The position numbers and the translations under genes were made by a program. Below are positions 1 through 5,949 of a stretch of 21,973 nucleotides of DNA, in pieces. Every line of letters starts with the position of its first letter. Within the stretch, counting starts at the first letter, position 1. The stretch is from NCBI GenBank assembly GCA_018363915.1, contig JAGZMY010000018.1, forward strand, positions 1 to 21,973. Direction: 5' to 3'. The notes below the pieces were generated by a model. It was not told where the DNA came from and made no database searches. It saw only the letters and a program-made list of their open reading frames with translations. This DNA is from Anaerococcus vaginalis (GTDB taxonomy: Bacteria; Bacillota; Clostridia; Tissierellales; Peptoniphilaceae).

Positions 1-8
1 TAAATAGC

Positions 9-37
9 TTAAAATTGTGCCAGTGGCACGATTTTAA
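9..37. other. Stem-loop with 13-bp stem
   Basis: TTAAAATTGTGCC pairs with GGCACGATTTTAA around an AGT loop, with one T/G wobble. No long T-run follows, so it is not a classic terminator. It could be an operator, a processing site or the remnant of a larger palindrome. Its role is unknown. Confidence 0.6.
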
Positions 38-121
38 TATTTATCCCTCGGAATAAAACGAAGAATTAAAATTTAATTGAAGTTAATTTATTTAAAAAAT
101 TAACATTGCTTTAAATTTTAG

Positions 122-218
122 AGTGCGATTTTTGACGGATTTTTTAAATTTGAAATCAAGTCAATTTTTTCCGTATGATGTTCTTTGCATGAGGATTTGA
201 TATGTTGTTAGAAATCTG
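122..218. repeat. Intergenic repeat, right arm only (copy 1)
   Basis: Positions 122-199 match 14566-14643 at roughly 85-90% identity by eye. Shared blocks are AGTGCGATTT, TTGACG, AAATTTGAAATCAA, TCAATTTTTT, CGTATGAT and GCATGAGGATTTG. The weaker match continues to a TCTG at 215-218. The left arm present in the second copy is not found upstream, so this looks like a half or truncated copy. It ends 19 nt before the terminator hairpin at 219, the same offset as in copy 2. Confidence 0.75.
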
Positions 219-240
219 AGGTGGGGAAACCCGCCTTTTT
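219..240 (+). terminator. Intrinsic terminator with GAAA tetraloop
   Basis: AGGTGGG (219-225) pairs with CCCGCCT (230-236) around a GAAA loop, with one G-T wobble, and a T-run follows. It would end a plus-strand transcript entering from the left edge of the window, before the promoter at 254. Confidence 0.8.
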
Positions 241-253
241 GCTTTGGCAAAAC

Positions 254-282
254 TTTAAAAAATTTTCCTTATAGTGTAAAAT
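254..282 (+). promoter_or_regulatory. Probable sigma-A promoter of the Wzz-like operon
   Basis: TTTAAA (254-259), a 17-bp spacer and TAAAAT (277-282) form a plausible promoter just after the terminator. TATAGT (270-275) is an alternative -10. The block resembles 11239-11268, upstream of the PTS operon, sharing TTTAAAAAATTT and TATAGTGTAAAAT. That duplication supports the call. Confidence 0.55.
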
Positions 283-351
283 TAGAATAAGAGTTTTGAA
301 AAATAAAAATAATTTAAATAAAAATAAATCACAGAAATTTCGGAGGAGATA

Positions 352-1212
352 ATGAAAAAGAAACAATCAGTATTTAGCGTAATACCAAAGGCTTTGGTTT
401 TTGGACTTATAATTGGAATAGGATTTTATTTTTTGTTTGATAAGTTTGGTATAAAAACTTATAAGGCTCAATCAAAAATCCTTACAACCTCTAATGAAAA
501 AATAAAAGATGATGATAAAACTGCTTACACTTATGCAGAAACTGTAAATTCAAATGCTATCAAAAAAAGGGTAATTGAAAATTTAAAACTTGATATGGAT
601 CCTGGCGAACTTGACAAAAAAATTCAAATACAAGCAATTGCTAACACCCATATTTTAAATATAAATGTAAAAGATTCTATAAAGCTTAGGGCAGAAGATA
701 TAGCAGATGAATATGCAGAAATTACAGTTTCAGTAATTAATCAACTTTACAAAGCTGATGCGGTAGTAATTGACAAGGCTTATCCAAATGCAAGTTTAGC
801 AAAAACGAGCGAAAAAGATTCACTAAAAGTTGGACTTGCAGCTTTTATAACATATTTTATTTTCGGTTCACTTGTAGTTTCAATTAGAAATTCAAAAAAT
901 AATGATGTAGAAGAATATGTTGAAGAAAAAGAAATTAGAAAAGTTGTATTTGCAAAAAATGATGATAAAGAAGAATATAATTATGAAAATGATTATGATA
1001 ATGTAAAAGAATCTTATATAAATGAAGATGGAAATTTAGTACAAGAATACGACGACGAAGACAATGAACAATCCCAAGATATAAATTCTAATGAAGATTT
1101 ATCAGCTGAGGAAGATGAAGATTTTAGATTATATCAAAACAAAGAAAACAACAAGGACTATACAATAATTGCAGATATGCCAAAATATGATGATGGTGAT
1201 TTAGATGTTTAA
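352..1212 (+). CDS. Wzz/CapA-type polysaccharide co-polymerase-like membrane protein with acidic tail
   Basis: This 286-residue protein has the outline of a Gram-positive chain-length modulator/BY-kinase adaptor (YveK/CapA type). It has a short basic N-terminus, a membrane helix at about 13-29, an extracellular domain of about 125 residues and a second helix at about 158-178. The Wzz-like beginning, which includes the phrase YKAQSKI, follows helix 1. After helix 2, where such proteins normally end within a few residues, there is a cytoplasmic tail of about 108 residues very rich in Glu, Asp, Asn and Tyr. GGAGGAG at 342-348 supports the ATG at 352. The next gene overlaps its end by 8 bases and encodes a CpsD-like ATPase, the usual partner. 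The family call comes from topology and partner and is fairly secure. A role in capsule synthesis is inferred, because no glycosyltransferase genes are nearby. Confidence 0.7.
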   Translation: MKKKQSVFSVIPKALVFGLIIGIGFYFLFDKFGIKTYKAQSKILTTSNEKIKDDDKTAYTYAETVNSNAIKKRVIENLKLDMDPGELDKKIQIQAIANTHILNINVKDSIKLRAEDIADEYAEITVSVINQLYKADAVVIDKAYPNASLAKTSEKDSLKVGLAAFITYFIFGSLVVSIRNSKNNDVEEYVEEKEIRKVVFAKNDDKEEYNYENDYDNVKESYINEDGNLVQEYDDEDNEQSQDINSNEDLSAEEDEDFRLYQNKENNKDYTIIADMPKYDDGDLDV

Positions 1213-1810
1213 TAAAAATAAGGCGAATAAGATAGAAAAATCTTTTGAATCCTTAAAAAATAATTTTTTGAAAATTGCAGATAAAAATTCTTTGGTACAA
1301 TTCGTATCATCAAATGAGAAGATAAACAAGTCATCTTTGATTTTAAATTTGGCTAGAGCATTGGCAAAAGATAATTACAAGGTAATTATTATAGAAGCTG
1401 ATTTTAGAAATCCAATGATGGGCGATTTGTGTGATATTGAATTTGATAGAGGATTTTTTGATATTTTGGAAAAGGAAAAACCTTATGAAAATTTTATAGT
1501 AAAAGATCATTTCCAAAAAAATCTTGACCTAATCCTCGCACCAGACCAAAGAGAAATAAATCCAAGTATTTTAAACTATGATAGGATAGAAAATATTTTT
1601 GATTCTCTAAAAGAAAAATATAATTTTATATTTTTGGATACAGCAGACAACGAAAAATACGACGATGCAAATTTTTATCCAAGACTAGCAGATTCAGTTA
1701 TAGTTTTTGCCAGAAAAAAAGATTTTAGAAGAAAAAAATTAAACGCATCAATAAGAAAACTTGAAAATGTAAACGCCCAAATTTCGGGAATAATAACAAC
1801 AGATAATTAA
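1205..1810 (+). CDS. CpsD/CapB-like BY-kinase-family ATPase with degenerate P-loop
   Basis: This 201-residue cytoplasmic protein has the fold pattern of bacterial tyrosine kinases (CpsD/YwqD). Walker A' is well kept (IIEADFRNP, residues 62-70, with D66, R68 and P70). Walker B is recognisable (FIFLDTAD, D145). The C-terminal beta-strand reads ADSVIVFARK. The P-loop is eroded: at 35-44 it reads SSNEKINKSS, where family members have a Gly-rich SSxPGEGKST-like loop. The Lys and the following Ser remain, but the glycines are gone. No tyrosine cluster is present at the C-terminus, which family members normally autophosphorylate. It overlaps the Wzz-like gene by 8 bases, so the two are probably translationally coupled. 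It may be a pseudokinase that binds the upstream tail. Loss of kinase activity is inference. Confidence 0.75.
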   Translation: MFNKNKANKIEKSFESLKNNFLKIADKNSLVQFVSSNEKINKSSLILNLARALAKDNYKVIIIEADFRNPMMGDLCDIEFDRGFFDILEKEKPYENFIVKDHFQKNLDLILAPDQREINPSILNYDRIENIFDSLKEKYNFIFLDTADNEKYDDANFYPRLADSVIVFARKKDFRRKKLNASIRKLENVNAQISGIITTDN

Positions 1811-1819
1811 GGAGGAAAA

Positions 1820-2305
1820 ATGAAAAAGAAAATTTTATTAATATTAGCATTAAGCTTAACACTTTCAGCATGTTCAAAAGAAGAATATGTATCCCAAAGA
1901 CATCCAGAAGAAAGCCAAATATCAAATAAAGTTTCAACAGAAGTAACCTTCAAAAAGAAAAACGAAACAAACGAAAATTCTTCTTCAAATAATCTTGCAA
2001 GTCTAAAAAATCTTGATGAAAAAAATAAATCAAACGAAACAGAAGACAAAAAAGAAGAAGAAGAAAAGAAAGATAAGAAAAACAAAAAAGAAAAAGACAA
2101 AGAGCCAAAACAAGCTTATGGAATATTTACAGTAAAAGATATTTCAAATATAAGAAGACAAACAAACACAGATTCAGAAATTGTAGCAACAATCCAACCC
2201 GGAACACAAATAGAAAGATCAGAAATAGTAGGCGAATGGTCAAAAGTAAGCTATGGAGAATACCAAGGCTATATTTTGACAGAGCTTTTAGATGATGTAG
2301 AATAA
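1820..2305 (+). CDS. SH3-domain lipoprotein
   Basis: This 161-residue exported lipoprotein has a signal peptide with a KKK start, a hydrophobic core and lipobox LSAC, with lipidated Cys18. Residues about 20-98 are a low-complexity, highly charged Lys/Glu/Asn/Ser linker that probably spans the cell wall. Residues about 100-156 are a bacterial SH3 (SH3b) domain, recognised by NIRRQTNTDSEIVATIQPGT and later by GEWSKVSY and GYI. SH3b domains commonly bind peptidoglycan or wall peptides. A strong GGAGG (1811-1815) lies 4 nt before the ATG, and the gene starts 9 bases after the kinase-like gene, so all three form one operon. The actual ligand cannot be told from sequence. It has no catalytic domain. 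Confidence 0.8.
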   Translation: MKKKILLILALSLTLSACSKEEYVSQRHPEESQISNKVSTEVTFKKKNETNENSSSNNLASLKNLDEKNKSNETEDKKEEEEKKDKKNKKEKDKEPKQAYGIFTVKDISNIRRQTNTDSEIVATIQPGTQIERSEIVGEWSKVSYGEYQGYILTELLDDVE

Positions 2306-2310
2306 AAATT

Positions 2311-2337
2311 AGCTTGGTTTTAACCAAGCTTTTTTTA
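2311..2337 (+). terminator. Intrinsic terminator after the lipoprotein operon
   Basis: AGCTTGGTT (2311-2319) pairs with AACCAAGCT (2322-2330), and a run of seven T follows. It lies 6 bases after the lipoprotein stop codon and ends the 352-2305 operon. Confidence 0.9.
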
Positions 2338-2347
2338 TTTATATATC

Positions 2348-2391
2348 TTGACACTTTTCAACTGTTAAGGTACACTATGAACAGTAGGAGG
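2348..2391 (+). promoter_or_regulatory. Promoter and candidate self-operator of the GntR/ABC operon
   Basis: A consensus TTGACA (2348-2353), a 17-bp spacer and TACACT (2371-2376) form a strong promoter. Overlapping the -10 is an inverted repeat: ACTGTT (2361-2366), 13 bases, AACAGT (2380-2385). The B. subtilis YtrA operator is known, from memory, as two 6-base half-sites 13 bp apart, the same geometry. Autorepression by the downstream regulator is therefore likely. GGAGG at 2387-2391 is the ribosome site for the ATG at 2397. Confidence 0.75.
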
Positions 2392-2396
2392 AATAA

Positions 2397-2774
2397 ATGG
2401 ATATTAAGATCAAATACTCGAGTAAAGATCCCATATATTTACAAATTAAAAATCAAATAAGAGATGCAATTTTAAATGATGAGATAGAAAAAGACAAAGC
2501 CCTTCCTTCTATTAGACTTTTGGCAAAAGAGCTTAGAGTCAGTGTAGCTACAACGAAAAGGGCTTATGATGAACTTGAAAAAGATGGACTTATTAATTCT
2601 GTTCCTGGGAAAGGAAATTTTGTAAAAGATCAAAATCCAGAATTGATCAGGGAAAAATTTTCTATAAAAATTGAAGACCATCTAAAAGAAATTATCAAAT
2701 TATCTAAACTTGCAGGAATTTCAAAAAAAGAAATTATTTCTCTTATAGATATATTGGAGGAAGAAGATGAATGA
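2397..2774 (+). CDS. GntR-family transcriptional regulator, YtrA subfamily
   Basis: This 125-residue DNA-binding protein has an N-terminal winged helix-turn-helix (about 9-78). Typical GntR phrases are DPIYLQIKNQIRDAIL, LPSIRLLAKELRVS, TTKRAYDELEKDGLI and PGKGNFV. The short C-terminal part (about 80-125) is helical and carries no ligand domain, as expected for the YtrA group, which usually represses its own promoter and an adjacent ABC transporter operon. GGAGG lies 5 bases before the ATG. The gene overlaps the ABC ATPase gene by 8 bases, so regulator and transporter are coupled. Its inducer is unknown. In related systems it is often cell-wall antibiotic or bacteriocin stress. Confidence 0.9.
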   Translation: MDIKIKYSSKDPIYLQIKNQIRDAILNDEIEKDKALPSIRLLAKELRVSVATTKRAYDELEKDGLINSVPGKGNFVKDQNPELIREKFSIKIEDHLKEIIKLSKLAGISKKEIISLIDILEEEDE

Positions 2775-3633
2775 TATATTAAAAATAAAAAGCCTTAGCA
2801 AATCTTTGAATGATTTTTATCTTGGACCTTTGGATTTAAATATCAAAAGAGGATCTATTGTTGGATATATTGGAGAAAATGGAGCTGGAAAATCTACTAC
2901 AATCAAATTGATTTTGGGCGATATGAAAAAAGATTCTGGCGAAATTTATATTTTTGGCAAAAAAATTGAAGATTTGACAGAAGATGAAAAGAAGAAAATT
3001 GCCTTTGTATTTGAAGATTTTTTCTTTCCTCAAGAGATGAATATAAAGGAAGTAGAGAAATTTCACTCCATGTATTATGGAAATTTTTGGGAAAAAGAAA
3101 CTTTTGATAGGCTTTTAAAAAGATTTAATCTTCCAGAAAAAAAGAAAGTTTCTAGTTTTTCTAGAGGAATGAAGATGAAATTGTCCTTAATTTTGGCATT
3201 AAGCCATAAGCCGGAGCTTTTGATTTTGGATGAGGCTACAAGTGGGCTTGATCCTGTGGCAAGGGATGATATTTTGGATATACTTTTAGAATTTATCCAA
3301 GATGAAAACAAAAGCATTATGATTTCGTCCCATATTTTGTCAGATTTGGAGAAAATTGCAGATGAAATAGCCTTTTTACATAGGGGAAAGCTAATTTTTG
3401 TTGAAAATAAGGATAAATTAAAGGAAGATTATGGTCTAGTTTCTCTTTCAAAAGAAGAATTTGAAAGTCTTGATAAAAATTCCATAATTGCAGTAAGAGA
3501 TCATAAATTCGGAAAAGAATGTTTGGTTAAAAAAGAATTAATTCCTCAAAATCTTGAAGTAGAAAATGTTAGTATAGAGGAAATTATGGTTTATATGATA
3601 AAGGAGAAATACAATGAAAGCCTTGATATATAA
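2767..3633 (+). CDS. ABC transporter ATP-binding protein (YtrB/EcsA-like)
   Basis: This 288-residue ATPase subunit has Walker A GENGAGKS (36-43), Walker B LLILDE (151-156), a D-loop (SGLD) and an H-loop His189 in SSHILSD. The signature loop is unusual, FSRGM (131-135) in place of LSGGQ. The Q-loop position carries Glu (VFEDFFF, about 82-87) rather than Gln. Such changes are common in GntR-linked ABC-2 exporters and do not imply inactivity. The C-terminal 75 residues form the variable domain of this group. GGAGG lies just upstream of the ATG. It overlaps the regulator before it by 8 bases and the permease after it by 20 bases. It probably energises export or removal of a membrane-active compound, but the substrate is unknown. 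Confidence 0.9.
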   Translation: MNDILKIKSLSKSLNDFYLGPLDLNIKRGSIVGYIGENGAGKSTTIKLILGDMKKDSGEIYIFGKKIEDLTEDEKKKIAFVFEDFFFPQEMNIKEVEKFHSMYYGNFWEKETFDRLLKRFNLPEKKKVSSFSRGMKMKLSLILALSHKPELLILDEATSGLDPVARDDILDILLEFIQDENKSIMISSHILSDLEKIADEIAFLHRGKLIFVENKDKLKEDYGLVSLSKEEFESLDKNSIIAVRDHKFGKECLVKKELIPQNLEVENVSIEEIMVYMIKEKYNESLDI

Positions 3634-4246
3634 AGATTTGATTTCAATAAAAAATGCTTTGCTTTTACAATTTGCAGTAATAATTGGCTTGGGCATTTAT
3701 TTTTACAAAGAAAATCAATTGGTTTTGATTCCCTTATTTTTTATCCTAATTCCAATAATACTTTTAGGAATGGTCTTTGGAATTGACAACCAATATTCAA
3801 CAGATAAATATTTGATTTCAAGTGGAATTTCAAGGAAAAAAATTGTATTTTCAAGATATACCATAATTTGGTTTATGTCAATTTTTGCAATGGCCTTGTC
3901 ATTTGTTGTAGGATTTAATAAAAACCCACTTACAAAAGAAATTCCACTAATTTTAATAATATCATCCCTATTTTTCATAACAAGTATAGTTGGAGTCGTT
4001 GAACTTCCGTTAATGTATAAATTTGGGGCAGAAAAAGCAAGACTGGTTTTTGTAATTTTATACTTTCTAGTATTTGCATTTTTCTCAACCATTTCATCAA
4101 ATAAAGAATGGCTTTTGGAATATGTAAACAAGGGCTTAACAATGGATAAAACACTTTTATCCTTAATAATTTTTTCCATAACAATAATAGTCCACTCAAT
4201 TTCAGTTTTTATTTCCATAAAAATTTTTGAAAATAAAGAGTTATAA
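3614..4246 (+). CDS. ABC-2 type transporter permease
   Basis: This 210-residue integral membrane protein has about six hydrophobic segments. It begins with the typical ABC-2 permease phrase MKALIYKDLISIKNALL. The segment GIDNQYSTDKYLISSGISRKK, split here as GIDNQYSTDKYL and ISSGISRKK, resembles the cytoplasmic coupling loop of the ABC2_membrane_5 group. AAGGAG at 3602-3607 supports the ATG, and the gene overlaps the ATPase gene by 20 bases. With the ATPase it should form an exporter of two plus two subunits in the cytoplasmic membrane. Only one permease is present, so the complex may be homodimeric in its membrane part. The substrate is not readable from sequence. Confidence 0.85.
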   Translation: MKALIYKDLISIKNALLLQFAVIIGLGIYFYKENQLVLIPLFFILIPIILLGMVFGIDNQYSTDKYLISSGISRKKIVFSRYTIIWFMSIFAMALSFVVGFNKNPLTKEIPLILIISSLFFITSIVGVVELPLMYKFGAEKARLVFVILYFLVFAFFSTISSNKEWLLEYVNKGLTMDKTLLSLIIFSITIIVHSISVFISIKIFENKEL

Positions 4247-4271
4247 GATGTTTATTTTATAAAAATAAATA

Positions 4272-4338
4272 AAAAATAAGAATCTTTTTTAGACGGTTGT
4301 AAAAAATTGTTGAATAAAGGATTCTTATTTTTTTATTT
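4272..4338 (+). terminator. Intrinsic terminator after the ABC operon
   Basis: AATAAGAATC (4275-4284) pairs with GATTCTTATT (4320-4329) across a 35-base loop, and a T-rich run follows. The stem is flanked by A-run and T-run, so it may also work on the minus strand. It follows the permease stop and precedes the corA promoter. Confidence 0.75.
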
Positions 4339-4374
4339 TTAAATATTATTATCTATAAATTAAGCCTTAAATCG

Positions 4375-4402
4375 TTGAAATTTTATTGATAATTCATATA
4401 GT
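4375..4402 (+). promoter_or_regulatory. Probable corA promoter
   Basis: TTGAAA (4375-4380), a 16-bp spacer and TATAGT (4397-4402) lie 44 bases before the corA start. AAGGAG at 4433-4438 is the ribosome site. The leader is too short to hold an M-box riboswitch. Confidence 0.5.
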
Positions 4403-4445
4403 CATAATGTAAAAGAAAAGTTTCCTAATTTTAAGGAGAGAAAAA

Positions 4446-5396
4446 ATGGATTATATTTATAAATTTGACACGGATAACGGTTTTGAACAAACCGATATTT
4501 CTAGTTTTTATGATGTTATAGAAGATGATGATTTTTATTTGATGTATTTGGGCAAGTCGAGTTTTATTGATTTTGCCAAAACTTATAATTTGGACGATGC
4601 GATAATTGATTTGCTTTTGTCAGATACAGCCAAAAAATCTTATATGGCAGTGGAAGATAATTATACCTTTGCAATTTTAGAACTTTTAGATATAATGGGA
4701 AATCTTGAAACTTCGGATCTTATAGGATTTTATATAGAAAATAATAGGCTTATAATTGTTGATTTGTACGACAGAGACCAGTCGACAACAGAGGCTTTTA
4801 GGAAGATGCTAACAAAGAAATTTTCAGCAAGATCTCCTGGAAGACTTTTGAAATATTTTATTACAGCCTTAGTAAACAACCACACAAGGATTTTTGATCA
4901 AATTAAAAATTCAACAGCTGCTGTGGAAGATGCGATAATAAAAAATAAAAAAACCAGAGATAGTATAGAAATAATCTCTGACAATAGGCATAAGGCCTTA
5001 AATTTGTACGCATCGTACGAAAGACTTCTAGATACCTTGGAAGTTTTAATGGAAAATGAAAATGAAATTTTTGATGATGACGATATAAAACACCTAAAAT
5101 CAGTTTTGTTTAGAGTTGAAAGATATTCTTCAAATATTTCATATCTAAGTGGATATATAACAAATGTAAAAGATTCCTACACGTCAAAAATGGACCTTTC
5201 TATGAATAATACCATGAAAGTTTTAACAGTTGTAACGACAATTTTCACACCAATTACAATAATAACCGGCTGGTACGGAATGAATTTTGAAAATATGCCA
5301 GAATTAAAATGGAATTTTGGCTACATTTATGTTATTGGAATTTCTTTGATTAGCGTAATTTTGGGATATTTTTTGTTTAGAAGATTTGATAGGTGA
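4446..5396 (+). CDS. corA: CorA-family divalent cation transporter
   Basis: This 316-residue membrane channel normally imports Mg2+ (sometimes Co2+ or Ni2+) as a homopentamer. A large acidic cytoplasmic N-terminal domain (about 1-250), ending in a long helix, is followed by two membrane helices (about 257-276 and 292-311). The signature YGMNF, with GMN at 278-280, ends helix 1, and a basic tail (FRRFDR) closes the protein. Length and layout fit the family. The loop after GMN reads ENMPELKW, the usual acidic selectivity loop. It is a single-gene unit with its own promoter. The downstream DNA is strongly structured and ends in a terminator shared with the convergent telA operon. Confidence 0.93.
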   Translation: MDYIYKFDTDNGFEQTDISSFYDVIEDDDFYLMYLGKSSFIDFAKTYNLDDAIIDLLLSDTAKKSYMAVEDNYTFAILELLDIMGNLETSDLIGFYIENNRLIIVDLYDRDQSTTEAFRKMLTKKFSARSPGRLLKYFITALVNNHTRIFDQIKNSTAAVEDAIIKNKKTRDSIEIISDNRHKALNLYASYERLLDTLEVLMENENEIFDDDDIKHLKSVLFRVERYSSNISYLSGYITNVKDSYTSKMDLSMNNTMKVLTVVTTIFTPITIITGWYGMNFENMPELKWNFGYIYVIGISLISVILGYFLFRRFDR

Positions 5397-5407
5397 AAAT
5401 AAAATAT

Positions 5408-5527
5408 AAAACCCACCTAAATCGAATGAAAGATTCGAAATCTCAATGGAATAGGTTAAATTTAAATATAAAGTAAAATAAAATAGATCTCTCGACTAGG
5501 CTCGAGATGGGTTAGTTTTTTATTTAT
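5408..5527 (+). other. Structured 3' region of corA: possible three-way junction ending in a T-run
   Basis: AACCCA (5410-5415) can pair with TGGGTT (5508-5513), enclosing two stems. These are TCGAAT/ATTCGA with loop GAAAG (5422-5438) and TCTCGA/TCGAGA with loop CTAGGC (5490-5507). TTTTTTATTTATTTT follows from 5516. An alternative pairing of ACCTA (5414-5418) with TAGGT (5452-5456) would exclude the closing stem. It may simply terminate corA, or it may be a small structured RNA. Confidence 0.45.
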
Positions 5528-5595
5528 TTTAATTTCTAAAGGATTAATTTTATTCAACTCCTTAATTTTTAAATGATTAACTTTTTTTATTCAAC

Positions 5596-5676
5596 AAAAA
5601 AAGGCAGAAAAATAACCTGAACTCCTTTGTCCTTATTTCGGATTTGGGGTTAGGTTATATTTCTGTCTTTTTATAT
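5596..5676. terminator. Long bidirectional terminator between corA and the telA operon
   Basis: AAAAAAAGGCAGAAA, ATAACCT and AACTCC (5596-5624) pair imperfectly with GGGGTT, AGGTTAT and TTTCTGTCTTTTT (5646-5672). A-runs and T-runs on both outer sides give a U-tail on either strand. The last minus-strand gene stops at 5680, so this hairpin ends that operon and can also stop corA read-through. Confidence 0.85.
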
Positions 5677-5679
5677 TTT

Positions 5680-5940
5680 TTATCCTTTTAAACCATCTGC
5701 TTGTCTTTGCATATTTTCTACCACTACGTCAAAAATATCTCCGATTGATTGGGCGTATTCTAATATTTCCCATGGTTTATTTGTGTGGAAGTGGATTTTT
5801 ATCAAATCTTCATCTCCTACTGCAAGTAGGCTATCTCCTTCAAAATTTTCTGTAATATGATCGAAAATTTCGTCTTCGTCTAAATCTTCTCCTGCTATTA
5901 AAAGCTGGGTGTCAAATTTGAATTCTATTTTTTCTGCCAT
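5680..5940 (-). CDS. Small protein resembling the isolated middle (Dak1_2) domain of fatty-acid kinase FakA
   Basis: This 86-residue cytoplasmic protein looks like one segment of FakA/YloV, the roughly 550-residue kinase that phosphorylates fatty acids held by FakB. The match lies in GDSLLAVGDEDLIKIHFHTN and PWEILEYAQSIGD, then VVENMQRQ. FakA proteins have very similar runs (GDSLVVVGDDDLVKVHVHTN...VLEYA...IENMREQ). The histidine pair at 50 and 52 is kept. The position of the FakA middle-domain Cys (YCTEF motif) is Asp10 here. There is no DAK2 kinase domain and no C-terminal FakB-binding domain. AGGAG lies 7-8 bases before the ATG, and the gene starts 9 bases after telA, so it is a real operon member rather than a decayed fragment. 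The homology is fairly sure. The function is unknown. Confidence 0.7.
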   Translation of the reverse strand: MAEKIEFKFDTQLLIAGEDLDEDEIFDHITENFEGDSLLAVGDEDLIKIHFHTNKPWEILEYAQSIGDIFDVVVENMQRQADGLKG

Positions 5941-5949
5941 TTTTTTCTC

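Larger units (their letters stand above)
1..351. other. Gene-free leader region with hairpins, a repeat arm, a terminator and a promoter
   Basis: No convincing coding region is visible in this 351-base stretch. It holds a 13-bp hairpin at 9-37 and a small AT hairpin at 82-104 (GTTAATTT paired with AAATTAAC). It also holds one arm of an intergenic repeat (122-199), a strong intrinsic terminator (219-240) and a promoter for the next gene (254-282). The terminator shows that a transcript from the left ends here, so its gene probably lies outside the window. Confidence 0.7.

Noticed and set aside
24..40. TGGCAC as a sigma-54 -24 element
   Set aside because: There is no TTGC-type -12 element at the required distance, and TGGCAC is part of a symmetric hairpin.
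1807..2100. Ser/Phe-rich open frame on the minus strand
   Set aside because: It is the mirror of the Lys/Glu-rich linker of the lipoprotein gene, so it is compositional.
3715..4218. 167-codon open frame on the minus strand
   Set aside because: It lies antisense within the ABC permease gene, has no ribosome site or recognisable motifs, and the plus-strand frame has clear family features.
4247..4445. M-box or other Mg2+ riboswitch before corA
   Set aside because: The leader after the likely promoter is under 50 nt, and the only large hairpin is the upstream operon's terminator.
5541..5595. Imperfect direct repeat GATTAA...TATTCAAC occurring twice
   Set aside because: It is short, AT-only and variable in length, and likely chance in such AT-rich DNA.
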